A stretch of 64,000 nucleotides of DNA from ZLKRG44 sp964555705 (GTDB taxonomy: Bacteria; Planctomycetota; Phycisphaerae; Phycisphaerales; SM1A02), in the NCBI GenBank assembly GCA_964555705.1, contig CAZKTN010000010.1, positions 5,753-69,752 on the forward strand, in the 5' to 3' direction. Under the pieces are notes generated by a model. The model was not told the origin of the DNA, did no database searches, and saw only the letters and a program-made list of their open reading frames with translations. The position numbers and the translations under genes were made by a program. Positions 34,972 through 43,446 of the stretch are shown here, in pieces. The first letter of the stretch is position 1, and every line of letters starts with the position of its first letter.

Positions 34972-34977
34972 AGTATA
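34972..34977 (-). promoter_or_regulatory. Candidate -10 box (TATACT), leaderless PTPS-ppk transcript
   Basis: Minus-strand TATACT followed by CACGCC and the ATG at 34965. Confidence 0.55.
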
Positions 34978-34988
34978 GCCCCCGCACA

Positions 34989-34994
34989 TATAAC
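34989..34994 (+). promoter_or_regulatory. Candidate -10 box (TATAAC), leaderless phosphohexomutase transcript
   Basis: TATAAC ends seven bases before the ATG at 35002. Only 36 bp separate this start from the divergent PTPS-family start, so each -35 region would lie inside or at the edge of the opposite gene. Confidence 0.55.
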
Positions 34995-35001
34995 CCCACG
35001 C

Positions 35002-36447
35002 ATGGCAGCGCACTCCACAGAAGCGCCCCTCATGCTGTCTGTCTCTGGAGCCAGGGGCATCGCAGGCGTCACCATGACCGCAGAGACCGCGGCCCGCTTC
35101 GGCGCCGCGGTCGCGACCGAGCTCCGCGCGAGCATGGCCGCGGATGCGCGGCCGACTGTCGTCGTCGGCCGCGACGGTCGCGCGTCAGGCGAATGGCTCG
35201 CGCCGGCGGCGATCGCCGGCCTGCGCGCGTGCGGGTGCGATGTGGCGGACATCGGCATCTGCGCAACGCCGACGGTGGCAGTGATGATCGACACGCTGCG
35301 TGCGCACGGCGGCCTCATGTGCACCGCAAGCCACAACCCCATCGAGTGGAACGGGCTCAAGGCGCTTGACCGCGACGGCCTCGCGCCTCCACCGGAGGCC
35401 GCAGCCCGCATCATCGCCCGCTTCCGGTCGGGTGACCTTGCATGGGAGCGCGGGCACTCGCGCGGCGGCGCGCTCTCCGAGGTTGTCGGCGCGGACAGGA
35501 CGCACGTGGACCGCGTGCTGTCGCAGGTTGACGTGGCGGCGATCGCGCGCGCGCGCATCGCGGTCACGCTCGACAGCGTCAACGGCGGCGGTGCCGCGTC
35601 AGGGAGGATGCTCCTTGAGGCGCTTGGATGCGACCTCGTGCACCTCAACGGCGAGCGCACAGGCACGTTCGCGCACACGCCGGAGCCGACCGAGCGCAAC
35701 CTGCAGTCGCTCGCTGCCGCCGTGCGCGAGCGCTCGGAACGAATGGGCGAGTCGCCGCAGCCGCTTGTCGGGTTTGCGCAGGACCCTGATGCGGACCGGC
35801 TCGCCATCATCGACGAGCGCGGCCGCTACATCGGCGAGGAGTGCACGCTGGCGCTGTGCGCGCGGCGCATCCTTGCGAGGAGCGGCCCTGTGGCCCTTGC
35901 TGCCAACCTCTCGACGAGCCGCATGATCGATGACATCGCGGCGAAGGTGCCAGGTGCGCGCGTCTCCCGCTCGGCTGTGGGCGAGGCGAACGTGGTGGCG
36001 GCGATGCGTGCCGCGGGCGCGACGATCGGGGGCGAGGGCAATGGCGGCGTGATCTGGCCGCCCATCTGCCTTGTGCGCGACTCGCTGTCGGCGATGGCCA
36101 TCGTGCTTGAGCTGGTGGCTGCCGAGGGCAGGCCGCTCTCTGCGCTCGTCGCGGAGCTCCCGCAGTATGCGATGGTCAAGCGCACGCTTGACCTGAGTGC
36201 CGTTGGCGGCATCGCTGCGGTGCCCGGGCTGCTGGCGAAGGTGGCCCAGGCCCACGCATCCGCAGCAGGCGCGACGGTCAGCACGATCGACGGCGTGCGC
36301 ATCGACGTGCCCGAGGGATGGGTGCACTTCCGCGCGTCGAACACGGAACCCATCATGCGCATCATCGCCGAGGGACGCACCCCGGATGATGCGGTGCGGC
36401 TTGCGCGCGGGTGCGCGGCGTCTGCCGGGCTCACGCTTCCGGATTGA
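35002..36447 (+). CDS. Phosphoglucosamine/phosphomannomutase family protein
   Basis: Alpha-D-phosphohexomutase of 481 residues. Catalytic phosphoserine loop 'TASHNP' (Ser110), metal loop 'DPDADRL', sugar-binding loop 'GEGNGGV' and phosphate-binding 'RASNTEP' are all present. The start 'LSVSGARGIAG' and the 'GEGNGG' loop resemble GlmM of the archaeal kind more than bacterial GlmM (GEQSGH), so the substrate could be glucosamine- or mannose-phosphate. A UDP-sugar pyrophosphorylase gene 3 kb on would use the GlcNAc-1-phosphate branch. A second Met at 35032 is closer to the family start, but the promoter spacing favours 35002. The end overlaps the convergent Nudix gene by 17 bases. Confidence 0.88.
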   Translation: MAAHSTEAPLMLSVSGARGIAGVTMTAETAARFGAAVATELRASMAADARPTVVVGRDGRASGEWLAPAAIAGLRACGCDVADIGICATPTVAVMIDTLRAHGGLMCTASHNPIEWNGLKALDRDGLAPPPEAAARIIARFRSGDLAWERGHSRGGALSEVVGADRTHVDRVLSQVDVAAIARARIAVTLDSVNGGGAASGRMLLEALGCDLVHLNGERTGTFAHTPEPTERNLQSLAAAVRERSERMGESPQPLVGFAQDPDADRLAIIDERGRYIGEECTLALCARRILARSGPVALAANLSTSRMIDDIAAKVPGARVSRSAVGEANVVAAMRAAGATIGGEGNGGVIWPPICLVRDSLSAMAIVLELVAAEGRPLSALVAELPQYAMVKRTLDLSAVGGIAAVPGLLAKVAQAHASAAGATVSTIDGVRIDVPEGWVHFRASNTEPIMRIIAEGRTPDDAVRLARGCAASAGLTLPD

Positions 36448-36991
36448 CGCCGGCGGGCGGCCTGCTCTCCCGGAGCTGCTGCGCGTACGGGTTGACCGAG
36501 CAGTCGATGTCGAGCACGAAGAATCCTCCGCCACGGTGCGCGAGCACCTGCGGCCACATGAACCGGCGGTCGGTGTCGGGAATCGAGGTGGTGGCGACAT
36601 CGCGCGTAGGCACCCAGATGAGCTGGCCCTCGTCCATGTCGGTGGCGCCGAGCTCTGCATGCTCCACGGGCCGCGTGCACTCGTAGAGGAACAGCAGCCA
36701 GTGGTGCTGACCTGCGTAGGCGCGCTCGGCGACCATGCCGATGAGACGCATCTCGCCAGGCTTCAGCGCGACTCCGGTCTCCTCGTGCACCTCGCGCAGC
36801 GCGCACTCGTGAGGAGACTCCCCGTGCGACACCTCGACCTTTCCTCCCACCGGCGAGTGCATGCCGGCGTTCGGCTGCTTGCGCCGGTGCAGCAGCAGCA
36901 GACGATCCTGCGCATCCCAGATGTAGCAGAGCACCGCGACGCGGTACGGGAGCGATGCCGTGTCGTACCGGGGATGGTCAAGGTCGGACAT
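36431..36991 (-). CDS. Nudix hydrolase
   Basis: 186 residues. The Nudix box is present at 'GGKVEVSHGESPHECALREV' plus 'HEETGV' (residues 49-74), with Glu58, Arg66, Glu67, Glu70 and Glu71. Two extra residues lie between the conserved Gly50 and Glu58 (seven instead of five), a small departure from Gx5Ex7REUxEExGU. The overall layout is like 8-oxo-dGTP diphosphatases, but the substrate cannot be told. It starts five bases after the dapA stop on the same strand, so the two are co-transcribed. Confidence 0.86.
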   Translation of the reverse strand: MSDLDHPRYDTASLPYRVAVLCYIWDAQDRLLLLHRRKQPNAGMHSPVGGKVEVSHGESPHECALREVHEETGVALKPGEMRLIGMVAERAYAGQHHWLLFLYECTRPVEHAELGATDMDEGQLIWVPTRDVATTSIPDTDRRFMWPQVLAHRGGGFFVLDIDCSVNPYAQQLRESRPPAGVNPEA

Positions 36992-36996
36992 GGCGT

Positions 36997-37935
36997 TCAG
37001 GCCACCGCTGCGGCGGCGCGCGGCGACGGTAGCGGCGCATCAAGAGCCGGCCTTGCGTGCGACAGCAGCGCTCGGACCTGCGCACGCGCGTGCTCCGATG
37101 CGCGCACCATCGGCAGCCGCACGGCGCCACTGTCGAGGCCCATCAGCTCCATGGCGCACTTGACGGGCACAGGATTGGTGTCGATCGACAGGAGCCCGCG
37201 CGCAAGCGGGTAGAGGCTCTCGTGGATCTGGCGCGCGGCCGCGAGGTCGTTCGCCGCAAGCGCACTGCACATCGCGCTCACGCGCGCGGGTGCGATGTTG
37301 GAGATGACGCTCACGACGCCGACTGCGCCCACCGCCGCGAACCCGATCGTGAGGCTGTCGTCGCCAGAGAGGATCGGCAGCGCGCAGCGCCGCCTGATCT
37401 CGCTGGCGGAGTCGAGCGATCCTGTGGCCTCCTTGATGGCGACGATGTTGGGGTGCGCGCTGAGTCGCTCGACGGTCTCGGGCAGGATCGCCACGCCGCA
37501 CCGGCCAGGGATCGAGTAGAGGACGACCGGAAGGTCGCACGAGTCGGCCACCGCCATGAAGTGCCGGTAGATGCCTTCCTGGGATGGCTTGTTGTAGTAA
37601 GGGGCGACATGGAGCGCGGCGTCGGCGCCAAGCCCCGCAACGGTCCTGTGCATGCGCACCGCATGCGCGGTGCTGTTGGAACCCGCACCTGCAATCACCT
37701 GCACGCCGCGCGTGCGCGCTGCGGCGACTGCATGCTCGACGATGGCCGCATGCTCGTGCTCCTCGAGGGTCGGTGCCTCGCCCGTGGTGCCGCACGGCAC
37801 CACGCTCGTCACTCCCCCGTCGCACTGCCTGATGACCTGCGACTCGAGACGTGCGAGGTCGACCGAGGCCCCGTCATCCGTGAATGGCGTGATGATGGCG
37901 GTATGGGCGCCGACGACGCGGATCCGTGCGTGCAT
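36997..37935 (-). CDS. dapA: 4-hydroxy-tetrahydrodipicolinate synthase
   Basis: First dedicated step of lysine/diaminopimelate synthesis, condensing pyruvate with aspartate semialdehyde; 312 residues. The Schiff-base Lys168 is in 'NIVAIKEATG', the catalytic Tyr140 in 'VLYSIPGR', and 'CGTTGE' (48-53) is typical, as is 'PYYNKPSQEGIYRHF'. The start at 37935 (MHARIRVVG) is preferred over the open frame 11 codons upstream because TAGGAT lies seven bases before it. Followed by the Nudix gene; pdxJ lies just upstream on the same strand but dapA appears to have its own promoter. Confidence 0.94.
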   Translation of the reverse strand: MHARIRVVGAHTAIITPFTDDGASVDLARLESQVIRQCDGGVTSVVPCGTTGEAPTLEEHEHAAIVEHAVAAARTRGVQVIAGAGSNSTAHAVRMHRTVAGLGADAALHVAPYYNKPSQEGIYRHFMAVADSCDLPVVLYSIPGRCGVAILPETVERLSAHPNIVAIKEATGSLDSASEIRRRCALPILSGDDSLTIGFAAVGAVGVVSVISNIAPARVSAMCSALAANDLAAARQIHESLYPLARGLLSIDTNPVPVKCAMELMGLDSGAVRLPMVRASEHARAQVRALLSHARPALDAPLPSPRAAAAVA

Positions 37936-37942
37936 CCGATGG

Positions 37943-37948
37943 ATCCTA
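37943..37948 (-). promoter_or_regulatory. dapA: Candidate -10 box (TAGGAT), leaderless dapA transcript
   Basis: Minus-strand TAGGAT, then CCATCGG and the ATG at 37935. It lies in the 41-bp gap after pdxJ. Confidence 0.5.
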
Positions 37949-37976
37949 CAGGGCGCGCACTGGACCACATGCGCGA

Positions 37977-38717
37977 TCAGCCGCGCGTGCCCGCCATCGC
38001 GGCGCGCATCTGCGCCACTGCCTGGCGCATGCCGGAGATCACCGCCCGGCTGACGATCGCATGGCCGATGTGCAGCTCATGAAGGCCCGGAAGCGCGGCG
38101 ATGTGCGCCACGTTCTCGTAGTGCAGCGCATGGCCGGCGTTGAAGCTCATGCCTGCGGCGACGATCGCGGCCCCAGCTGCGCGGACGCGCGCCAGCTCGG
38201 CCTGCGCGCGGGTGCCAAGCCCACGCTCTGCGTGCACCGCATGCGCGTAGGGGCCCGTGTGGACCTCGCTGATGCGGGCGCCCACGCGGGCCGACGCCTC
38301 GACCTGGCGCAGGTCGGCATCGATGAAGATGCTGCACGGGATGCCGGCGTCCGCGAGCGCCGCAATCGCATCGCGCACCCGCTGCTCGTTGGCGACGACA
38401 TCGAGCCCGCCCTCGGTGGTGACCTCAAGGCGCCCCTCCGGCACGAGCATTGCGGTCGCAGGCCGGATCCTGCGCGCGATCGACACCATCTCGTCGGTGA
38501 CTGCCATCTCGAGGTGGAGCGGGACGCTCACGGCAGCGCGGAGCCGCTCCACGTCCGAGTCCTGGATGTGGCGCCTGTCCTCGCGCAGGTGCACGGTGAT
38601 GCCGTCCGCGCCGCCCTTATGCGCCTCGAGCGCGGCCTCAAGCGGATCGGGCTCCCACGTGCGCCTTGCCTGCCTGACGGTGGCCACATGGTCGATGTTC
38701 ACGCTGAGCCGCGGCAC
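37977..38717 (-). CDS. pdxJ: Pyridoxine 5'-phosphate synthase
   Basis: Last step of the deoxyxylulose-5-phosphate-dependent vitamin B6 pathway; TIM barrel of 246 residues, the usual length. The N-terminus 'LSVNIDHVATVRQAR' carries the family motif, with 'GADGITVHLREDRRHI', 'LHLEMAVTDEM', 'VTTEGGLDV', 'SEVHTGPYAHA' and the C-terminal 'ELHIGHAIVSRAV' all matching PdxJ. Start is GTG, with TAGGAT six bases before it. Divergent from phoU across only 21 bp. Confidence 0.96.
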   Translation of the reverse strand: MPRLSVNIDHVATVRQARRTWEPDPLEAALEAHKGGADGITVHLREDRRHIQDSDVERLRAAVSVPLHLEMAVTDEMVSIARRIRPATAMLVPEGRLEVTTEGGLDVVANEQRVRDAIAALADAGIPCSIFIDADLRQVEASARVGARISEVHTGPYAHAVHAERGLGTRAQAELARVRAAGAAIVAAGMSFNAGHALHYENVAHIAALPGLHELHIGHAIVSRAVISGMRQAVAQMRAAMAGTRG

Positions 38718-38722
38718 GGGGC

Positions 38723-38729
38723 TATCCTA
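38723..38729. promoter_or_regulatory. Shared bidirectional -10 element (TATCCTA) between pdxJ and phoU
   Basis: On the plus strand TATCCT (38723-38728) ends ten bases before the phoU ATG; on the minus strand TAGGAT (38729-38724) ends six bases before the pdxJ GTG. Five of six positions are used in both directions, in a 21-bp intergenic gap. Confidence 0.5.
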
Positions 38730-38738
38730 GATGGCTTC

Positions 38739-39419
38739 ATGTCCGACTTCGCACGCCAGCTCGAGCAGCTCGAGGCAGACCTAGTGGCGCAGGGCGGCCG
38801 GGTCCTCGACGTCCTGACGCGTGCCGTGGAGGCGTACTTCGACCACGACCAGGACAAGGCGAAGGCCGTGGTGGCCGACGACGACCTCGTGGACCAGGTC
38901 GACGTGGAGATCGAGCGCACGTCGATCCCCTTGCTTGGGCTCGGCGAGCGGAGCGAGCACGGCATCCGCTCCGTGCTGACGGTGGTGAAGGTCAACAATG
39001 AGCTCGAGCGCATCGCCGACTGCGGCGTCAACGTCGCCGAGCAGGTGATCGGGCACGAGCGCACCTCCGAGAAGATCCCGCCGACCTTCCGCGTCATGGC
39101 CAACAGCGTGCTTGGGATGCTGCGCGACGCGATCAAGGCGCTCGCGACGCGCGATCCGGCGCTCGCGCGTCAGGTGCTGCTCTTCGACGACACTGTGGAC
39201 AGGTTCCGAAACGAGCTGCTGCTCAATGCGCAGGAGCAGGTGGCGCTTGGCACCTTCGGCGTGCAGTTCGCGTTCCGGCTCTCGGGCGTGACGCGGAGCC
39301 TCGAGCGTGTGGCCGACCACGCGACCAACATCTGCGAGCAGGTGATCTACCTGCGCACAGGCAAGATCGTGCGGCACCGCCCGGAGGGCTGGTCCGAACC
39401 CGTCGAGCCATCGGAATGA
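38739..39419 (+). CDS. phoU: PhoU-like phosphate-signalling protein
   Basis: 226 residues forming two repeats of a three-helix PhoU domain. Each repeat has the metal-binding pattern: 'VNNELERIADCGVNVAEQV' and 'VTRSLERVADHATNICEQV'. In other bacteria PhoU restrains phosphate uptake and signalling through PstSCAB-PhoR, but none of those genes is in the window. The frame is open far upstream as antisense of pdxJ; the ATG at 38739 gives the family start. Its stop overlaps the pyrophosphorylase start as ATGA, so the two are co-transcribed. Confidence 0.92.
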   Translation: MSDFARQLEQLEADLVAQGGRVLDVLTRAVEAYFDHDQDKAKAVVADDDLVDQVDVEIERTSIPLLGLGERSEHGIRSVLTVVKVNNELERIADCGVNVAEQVIGHERTSEKIPPTFRVMANSVLGMLRDAIKALATRDPALARQVLLFDDTVDRFRNELLLNAQEQVALGTFGVQFAFRLSGVTRSLERVADHATNICEQVIYLRTGKIVRHRPEGWSEPVEPSE

Positions 39420-40873
39420 GCGGACCGGGGAACAGAGGGCCGGCCGGAAGTCCAGCCACCCTGGAGTCGCGGCGCGATTCGGCGCTCGAGCGGCTGCGGC
39501 CCATCGGACAGGACCACGTCCTGGCATTCTGGGACACGCTGGGCGCTGCAGCGCGGGAGTCGCTGCTCGCGCAAGTCGAGTCGATTCCGCTGGACGTGGT
39601 CGACCGAGAGGCGCGCGCCATCCGCACAGGCAGCGCATCGGCAGAGTCCGTGCCCGCGGACCTCGAGCCTGCTCCCGTGCTTCGCCGCGCCAACATCGAT
39701 GCCGCGCACTGGTCAGCCGCTGGCGAGCGCGTGATCCGCAAGGGCCGTGTGGCGTGCTTCACGGTCGCGGGCGGACAGGGCACGAGGCTCGGGTGGGACG
39801 GACCCAAGGGCATCTTCCCTGCGACGCCGCTGAGCGCGAAGCCGCTCTTCCAGGTCTTCGCCGAAGGCATCGCCGCCGCGCGTGCGCGATACGGCGCCAT
39901 GGTGCGCTGGTACATCATGACAAGCCCGCTCAATGATGCGCAGACCCGCGGGTTCTTCGAGGCGCACTCGTGGTTCGGTCTTGGGGCCGGCACGGTGACC
40001 CTCATCCCCCAGGGCACGCTTCCGTCGCTCTCGCGCGACGGCCGCATGCTTCTCTCGTCGCCATCGGCCATCGCCGTGAACCCTGACGGGCACGGCGGCG
40101 CGGTGCGCGCGCTGCGCGACAGCGGCGCTCTCGCGCAGATGCGCAGCGAGGGCATCGACACGCTGAGCATGTTCCAGGTGGACAATCCGCTCGTGCGCGT
40201 GGTCGACCCGCTCTTCCTCGGGCTGCACGCGGAGCATCCTGAGAGCTCTGCGGAGGCCTCGAGCAAGGTGGTGCCCAAGCGCAACGCCGCGGAGAAGGTG
40301 GGCGTCTTCTGCGCGAGCGGCGGACGCACGATGGTCGTGGAGTACAGCGACCTTCCCTCGGGGCTTTCATCGAGCGTCAGTCCCGACGGGTCGCTCCGGT
40401 TCAACGCCGGCTCGATCGCGATCCACGCCTTTGGCGTTCCCTTCCTTGAGCGCATCGCGGAGGGCGCCGGCGCGCTTCCGCTGCACCATGCCGCGAAGAG
40501 GGTGCCGCACGTGAGCATCCCCGAGGGGCAGGTGGTCGAGCCCTCGTCGCCGAACGCCGTGAAGCTCGAGACGTTCATCTTCGATGCGGTGCCTCTGGCG
40601 AGCAAGGCGCTCGTGCTCGAGACGGACCGCGCCGAGGAGTTCGCGCCGATCAAGAACGCGGAGGGCGAGGATTCGCCGGCGTCGAGCCGCCTGGCGCAGC
40701 TCGATCGCGCGGCGCGCTGGCTCGAGTCGCGCGGCACGCGGGTGGCGCGCGACGCGTCGGGTGCGCTCCGCTGCGAGATCGAGATCTCGCCGCTGACGGC
40801 ATGCGATGCGGGCGAGCTTCCCGCTGGCCGCGTCCCGCGCGAGGTCAGCGAAGGCGCGAAGGTCCTGCTGTAG
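39416..40873 (+). CDS. UDP-N-acetylglucosamine/UDP-sugar pyrophosphorylase, eukaryotic type
   Basis: Nucleotidyltransferase of the UDPGP type 1 family, which joins UTP with a sugar-1-phosphate; 485 residues. The nucleotide-binding loop 'AGGQGTRLGWDGPKG', 'YIMTSPLND', 'FQVDNPLVRVVDP', 'VEYSDLP' and 'FAPIKNAEGEDSP' match the eukaryotic UAP1 family, not bacterial GlmU, which also lacks this length. An N-terminal helical extension is typical. The likely substrate is GlcNAc-1-phosphate, but GalNAc- or glucose-1-phosphate cannot be excluded. Co-transcribed with phoU by overlap; converges on recJ with a 29-base overlap. Confidence 0.88.
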   Translation: MSGPGNRGPAGSPATLESRRDSALERLRPIGQDHVLAFWDTLGAAARESLLAQVESIPLDVVDREARAIRTGSASAESVPADLEPAPVLRRANIDAAHWSAAGERVIRKGRVACFTVAGGQGTRLGWDGPKGIFPATPLSAKPLFQVFAEGIAAARARYGAMVRWYIMTSPLNDAQTRGFFEAHSWFGLGAGTVTLIPQGTLPSLSRDGRMLLSSPSAIAVNPDGHGGAVRALRDSGALAQMRSEGIDTLSMFQVDNPLVRVVDPLFLGLHAEHPESSAEASSKVVPKRNAAEKVGVFCASGGRTMVVEYSDLPSGLSSSVSPDGSLRFNAGSIAIHAFGVPFLERIAEGAGALPLHHAAKRVPHVSIPEGQVVEPSSPNAVKLETFIFDAVPLASKALVLETDRAEEFAPIKNAEGEDSPASSRLAQLDRAARWLESRGTRVARDASGALRCEIEISPLTACDAGELPAGRVPREVSEGAKVLL

Positions 40874-42674
40874 GGACCGCGTCGGCCACGTCGCGCACCC
40901 GCGCGAAGATGCCGCCGCGGAAGTCATCGATCTTGAGCTCGGCCACGAGGCTCACCGTCATCCCGGGCGAAAGGCGCTCCATCTGCGCGGCCTGGCGCCA
41001 CCACACGCACCGGAGCTCGCGTCGCTCGGGACCGTCGACGCTGGCCACGAACTCCGCATGGTCGCGCTCCTTGCCGAATGCTCGGGGGCGCCCGACCACA
41101 CGCACCCTCGGCACAAGCACCGTCGGCTCGGGCCAGCCCGGCCCGAAGGGTCCCATGGTCCCGACGGACCGTACGGCTCGCTCGTCGAGGTCACCGACCC
41201 CCGCCGTGCAGTCGATCGCGCGCGGCTTCGGACCTGCGGCCTGAAGTCGCGGCGCCGCATGCTCGGAGAGCGCCTTGCGGAATGCCGCAAGCGAGGTCAC
41301 GTTCAGCGAAACTCCAGCCGCCGCCGCATGGCCGCCCCAGCGAAGGAGGTGCGCAGCACATGCATTGAGCCCCTCGAGGATCGAGTATCCCTCGACGCTT
41401 CGCGCAGACCCGTGGCAGATGCCGTCCTCGATCGACAGGAGCACGCTCGGCAGCCCGGTCCGCTCGACCACGCGCGCGCTCGCGATGCCCACAATGCCGC
41501 GCGGCCATGCCGCATCCGCGAGCACCACAGCGCCCCGTGATGCGCCGATGCCCTCGCCCTCGACGCGCGCAATCGCCTGCTCGTGGACCATGCGCTCGAG
41601 CGCCTTGCGGCGCTCGTTCATCGCGACGAAGGACGATGCGAGCGACGTGACCCGCGCGAGCGCCTCCGGCGACGGATCGCCGAATGCGCGGAATGCGCTG
41701 CCCTGCTCGGCCGGCATCGACAGCAGCTCGACTGCAGCGTTCGCATCGCCGATCCGTCCGCTCGCGTTGAGCACCGGTCCAAGCGAGAACTGGATCCGCT
41801 CGACGTCGACCTCGGTGCCCGGACGGATGCCGCATGCGCGCGCGAGGGCGCAAAGCCCGGGGATCCCGCTCCTGTCGAGTCGCGCGAGCCCGGCGCGCAC
41901 CAGGCCACGGTTCGCGCCCTGCAGCGGCATCACGTCCGTGATCGTGCCGAGCGCCGCCAGCGGCAGCGTCTCGAGCAGCGCTTCGCGAAGCGCGGGCTGC
42001 ACGCGGTCGCTGGCGCTCCAGCTGCGCGCGAAGGCCCACGCCACGGTCCACGCCACCAGCGCACCGCAGGAGTGCCATGCCGCATCGCCCGCAGGCGCAG
42101 CGCCCTCAGGCGTGAGCGCAGGGTGGACTACGGCATCCGCATCAGGCAGCACAATCGAGCCGCCGTCACCGTGCGCGAACGAGTGGTGATCCGTGATGAC
42201 CAGGCGCATGCCGAGCTCGCGCGCGCGCGTGGCCTCCGCAATGGCGGTGATCCCGCAGTCGACGGTGACGACTGTGGTCGCGCCTTGGCGCGCGAACTGC
42301 TCGAGCGCGCCCATCGACAGGCCGTACCCCTCGGCCATGCGCAGCGGCACGTGCGCAATCGGGGCGCTATCGGGCCGTGCCGCACGAAGCATGTGCACCA
42401 GGATCGAGGCCGCGCAGATGCCGTCCGCGTCGTAGTCGCCGTGGATGGCGATGCGCTCGCCATCCCTAAGGGCTCGCGCGAGCAGCTCGCCTGCCGCGAC
42501 AGCGCCATGGACGGACTCGGGCGCCGGGAGCTCAGCAAGCCCAGATCCGGCGGCCGGAGCGGAAAGCGGAAGCGGGATGCCCCGCGCGACCGCGATCCTC
42601 TCGGCGAGGCCGAGCCGGCCGCTGTCCCCCTCGCCCACCGCCGGAGCGGACCAGGCATGAAGCCATCCTTGCAT
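40845..42674 (-). CDS. recJ: Single-stranded-DNA-specific exonuclease RecJ
   Basis: 5'-to-3' exonuclease of recombination and repair, 609 residues. DHH phosphoesterase motifs are present: 'IHGDYDADG', 'VTVDCGIT', 'VITDHHSF' and the histidine motif 'HPALTP'; the DHHA1 part has 'WGGHAAAAGVSL'. A C-terminal OB-like domain ('GPGWPEPTVLVPRVRV...LSPGMTVSLVAEL') completes the usual layout. Catalytic residues look intact. The ATG at 42674 is preceded by TAGCCT with six-base spacing. Confidence 0.94.
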   Translation of the reverse strand: MQGWLHAWSAPAVGEGDSGRLGLAERIAVARGIPLPLSAPAAGSGLAELPAPESVHGAVAAGELLARALRDGERIAIHGDYDADGICAASILVHMLRAARPDSAPIAHVPLRMAEGYGLSMGALEQFARQGATTVVTVDCGITAIAEATRARELGMRLVITDHHSFAHGDGGSIVLPDADAVVHPALTPEGAAPAGDAAWHSCGALVAWTVAWAFARSWSASDRVQPALREALLETLPLAALGTITDVMPLQGANRGLVRAGLARLDRSGIPGLCALARACGIRPGTEVDVERIQFSLGPVLNASGRIGDANAAVELLSMPAEQGSAFRAFGDPSPEALARVTSLASSFVAMNERRKALERMVHEQAIARVEGEGIGASRGAVVLADAAWPRGIVGIASARVVERTGLPSVLLSIEDGICHGSARSVEGYSILEGLNACAAHLLRWGGHAAAAGVSLNVTSLAAFRKALSEHAAPRLQAAGPKPRAIDCTAGVGDLDERAVRSVGTMGPFGPGWPEPTVLVPRVRVVGRPRAFGKERDHAEFVASVDGPERRELRCVWWRQAAQMERLSPGMTVSLVAELKIDDFRGGIFARVRDVADAVPTAGPSRLR

Positions 42675-42680
42675 GCCGCG

Positions 42681-42686
42681 AGGCTA
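42681..42686 (-). promoter_or_regulatory. recJ: Candidate -10 box (TAGCCT), leaderless recJ transcript
   Basis: Minus-strand TAGCCT, CGCGGC, then the ATG at 42674. Confidence 0.45.
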
Positions 42687-42769
42687 TCGCCCAGGTTGCC
42701 CATGCCGCATGGGCTCGGGCATACTGCGCGCGGCGGCCTTCCGACGTCCCACCTGGAGCGAATCCGAAC

Positions 42770-43384
42770 ATGCCTCACCGATACAAGACTGTCCTTCTCT
42801 TTGGAGCGCCCGGGGCCGGCAAGGGCACGCAAGGCAAGATCCTGGGCAAGATTCCCGGATTCTTCCATCTCGCGTGCGGAGACGTGTTCCGCTCGCTCGA
42901 CATGACGAGCGAGCTCGGCAAGAAGTTCCTGCAGTACTCGTCGCGCGGCGAGCTTGTGCCTGACGAGCTCACCATCGAGATGTGGAGCCAGAACATGCAC
43001 GCGCAGACTGTCCTCAGCCTGTACAAGCCGAAGGAGGACCTGCTGGTGCTCGATGGCATCCCGCGCAACGTTGCGCAGGCGACGGTGCTCGAGAAGTACA
43101 TCAACGTGCTGAAGGTGATCCACCTCGTGTGCCCCGATGAGGATGCGATGGTGCACCGCATGCGGCGCCGCGCGCTGAAGGAGAACCGGATCGACGACGC
43201 CGACGAGAAGGTGATCCGCCGCCGCTTCGAGGTCTACCGTCGGGAGACGCAGCCAGTGCTCGACTACTACGCGAAGGACCTGATCACCGAAGTGAGCGCC
43301 ATCGGCTCCCCAGCCGCAGTGCTGCAGCATGTGCTCGAGGTCGTGGTGCCCGTGCAGGACAGCCACTTCCGCAATCCCCTCTAG
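42770..43384 (+). CDS. adk: Adenylate kinase family protein
   Basis: Converts AMP and ATP to two ADP; 204 residues. P-loop 'GAPGAGKGTQ' (12-21), AMP-binding region 'GDVFR' and 'LVLDGIPRN' (usual family form DGFPR), and 'RMRRRALKENRIDDADEKVIRRR' covering the LID arginines. There is no zinc-finger LID, so it is the short-LID form. GGAG lies 11 bases before the ATG. The Ile in DGIPR is a mild difference from the consensus; a related nucleoside-monophosphate kinase role is possible but less likely. Followed by a hairpin at 43404-43418. Confidence 0.9.
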   Translation: MPHRYKTVLLFGAPGAGKGTQGKILGKIPGFFHLACGDVFRSLDMTSELGKKFLQYSSRGELVPDELTIEMWSQNMHAQTVLSLYKPKEDLLVLDGIPRNVAQATVLEKYINVLKVIHLVCPDEDAMVHRMRRRALKENRIDDADEKVIRRRFEVYRRETQPVLDYYAKDLITEVSAIGSPAAVLQHVLEVVVPVQDSHFRNPL

Positions 43385-43403
43385 CGAGCGGACTGCGGCT
43401 GAA

Positions 43404-43418
43404 CCGGCGGAACGCCGG
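43404..43418. terminator. Hairpin between convergent adk and PDZ-protein genes
   Basis: CCGGCG (43404-43409) pairs with CGCCGG (43413-43418) around a GAA loop. No T tract follows, so termination activity is uncertain. Confidence 0.35.
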
Positions 43419-43446
43419 AGCACGCCGGCAACCGACGCCCTACCCG

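Noticed and set aside
32255..34972. A 905-codon open frame on the plus strand
   Set aside because: It is antisense to ppk and the PTPS-family gene, both with intact family motifs. Its own translation has no recognisable domain and shows the composition typical of antisense frames in high-GC DNA.
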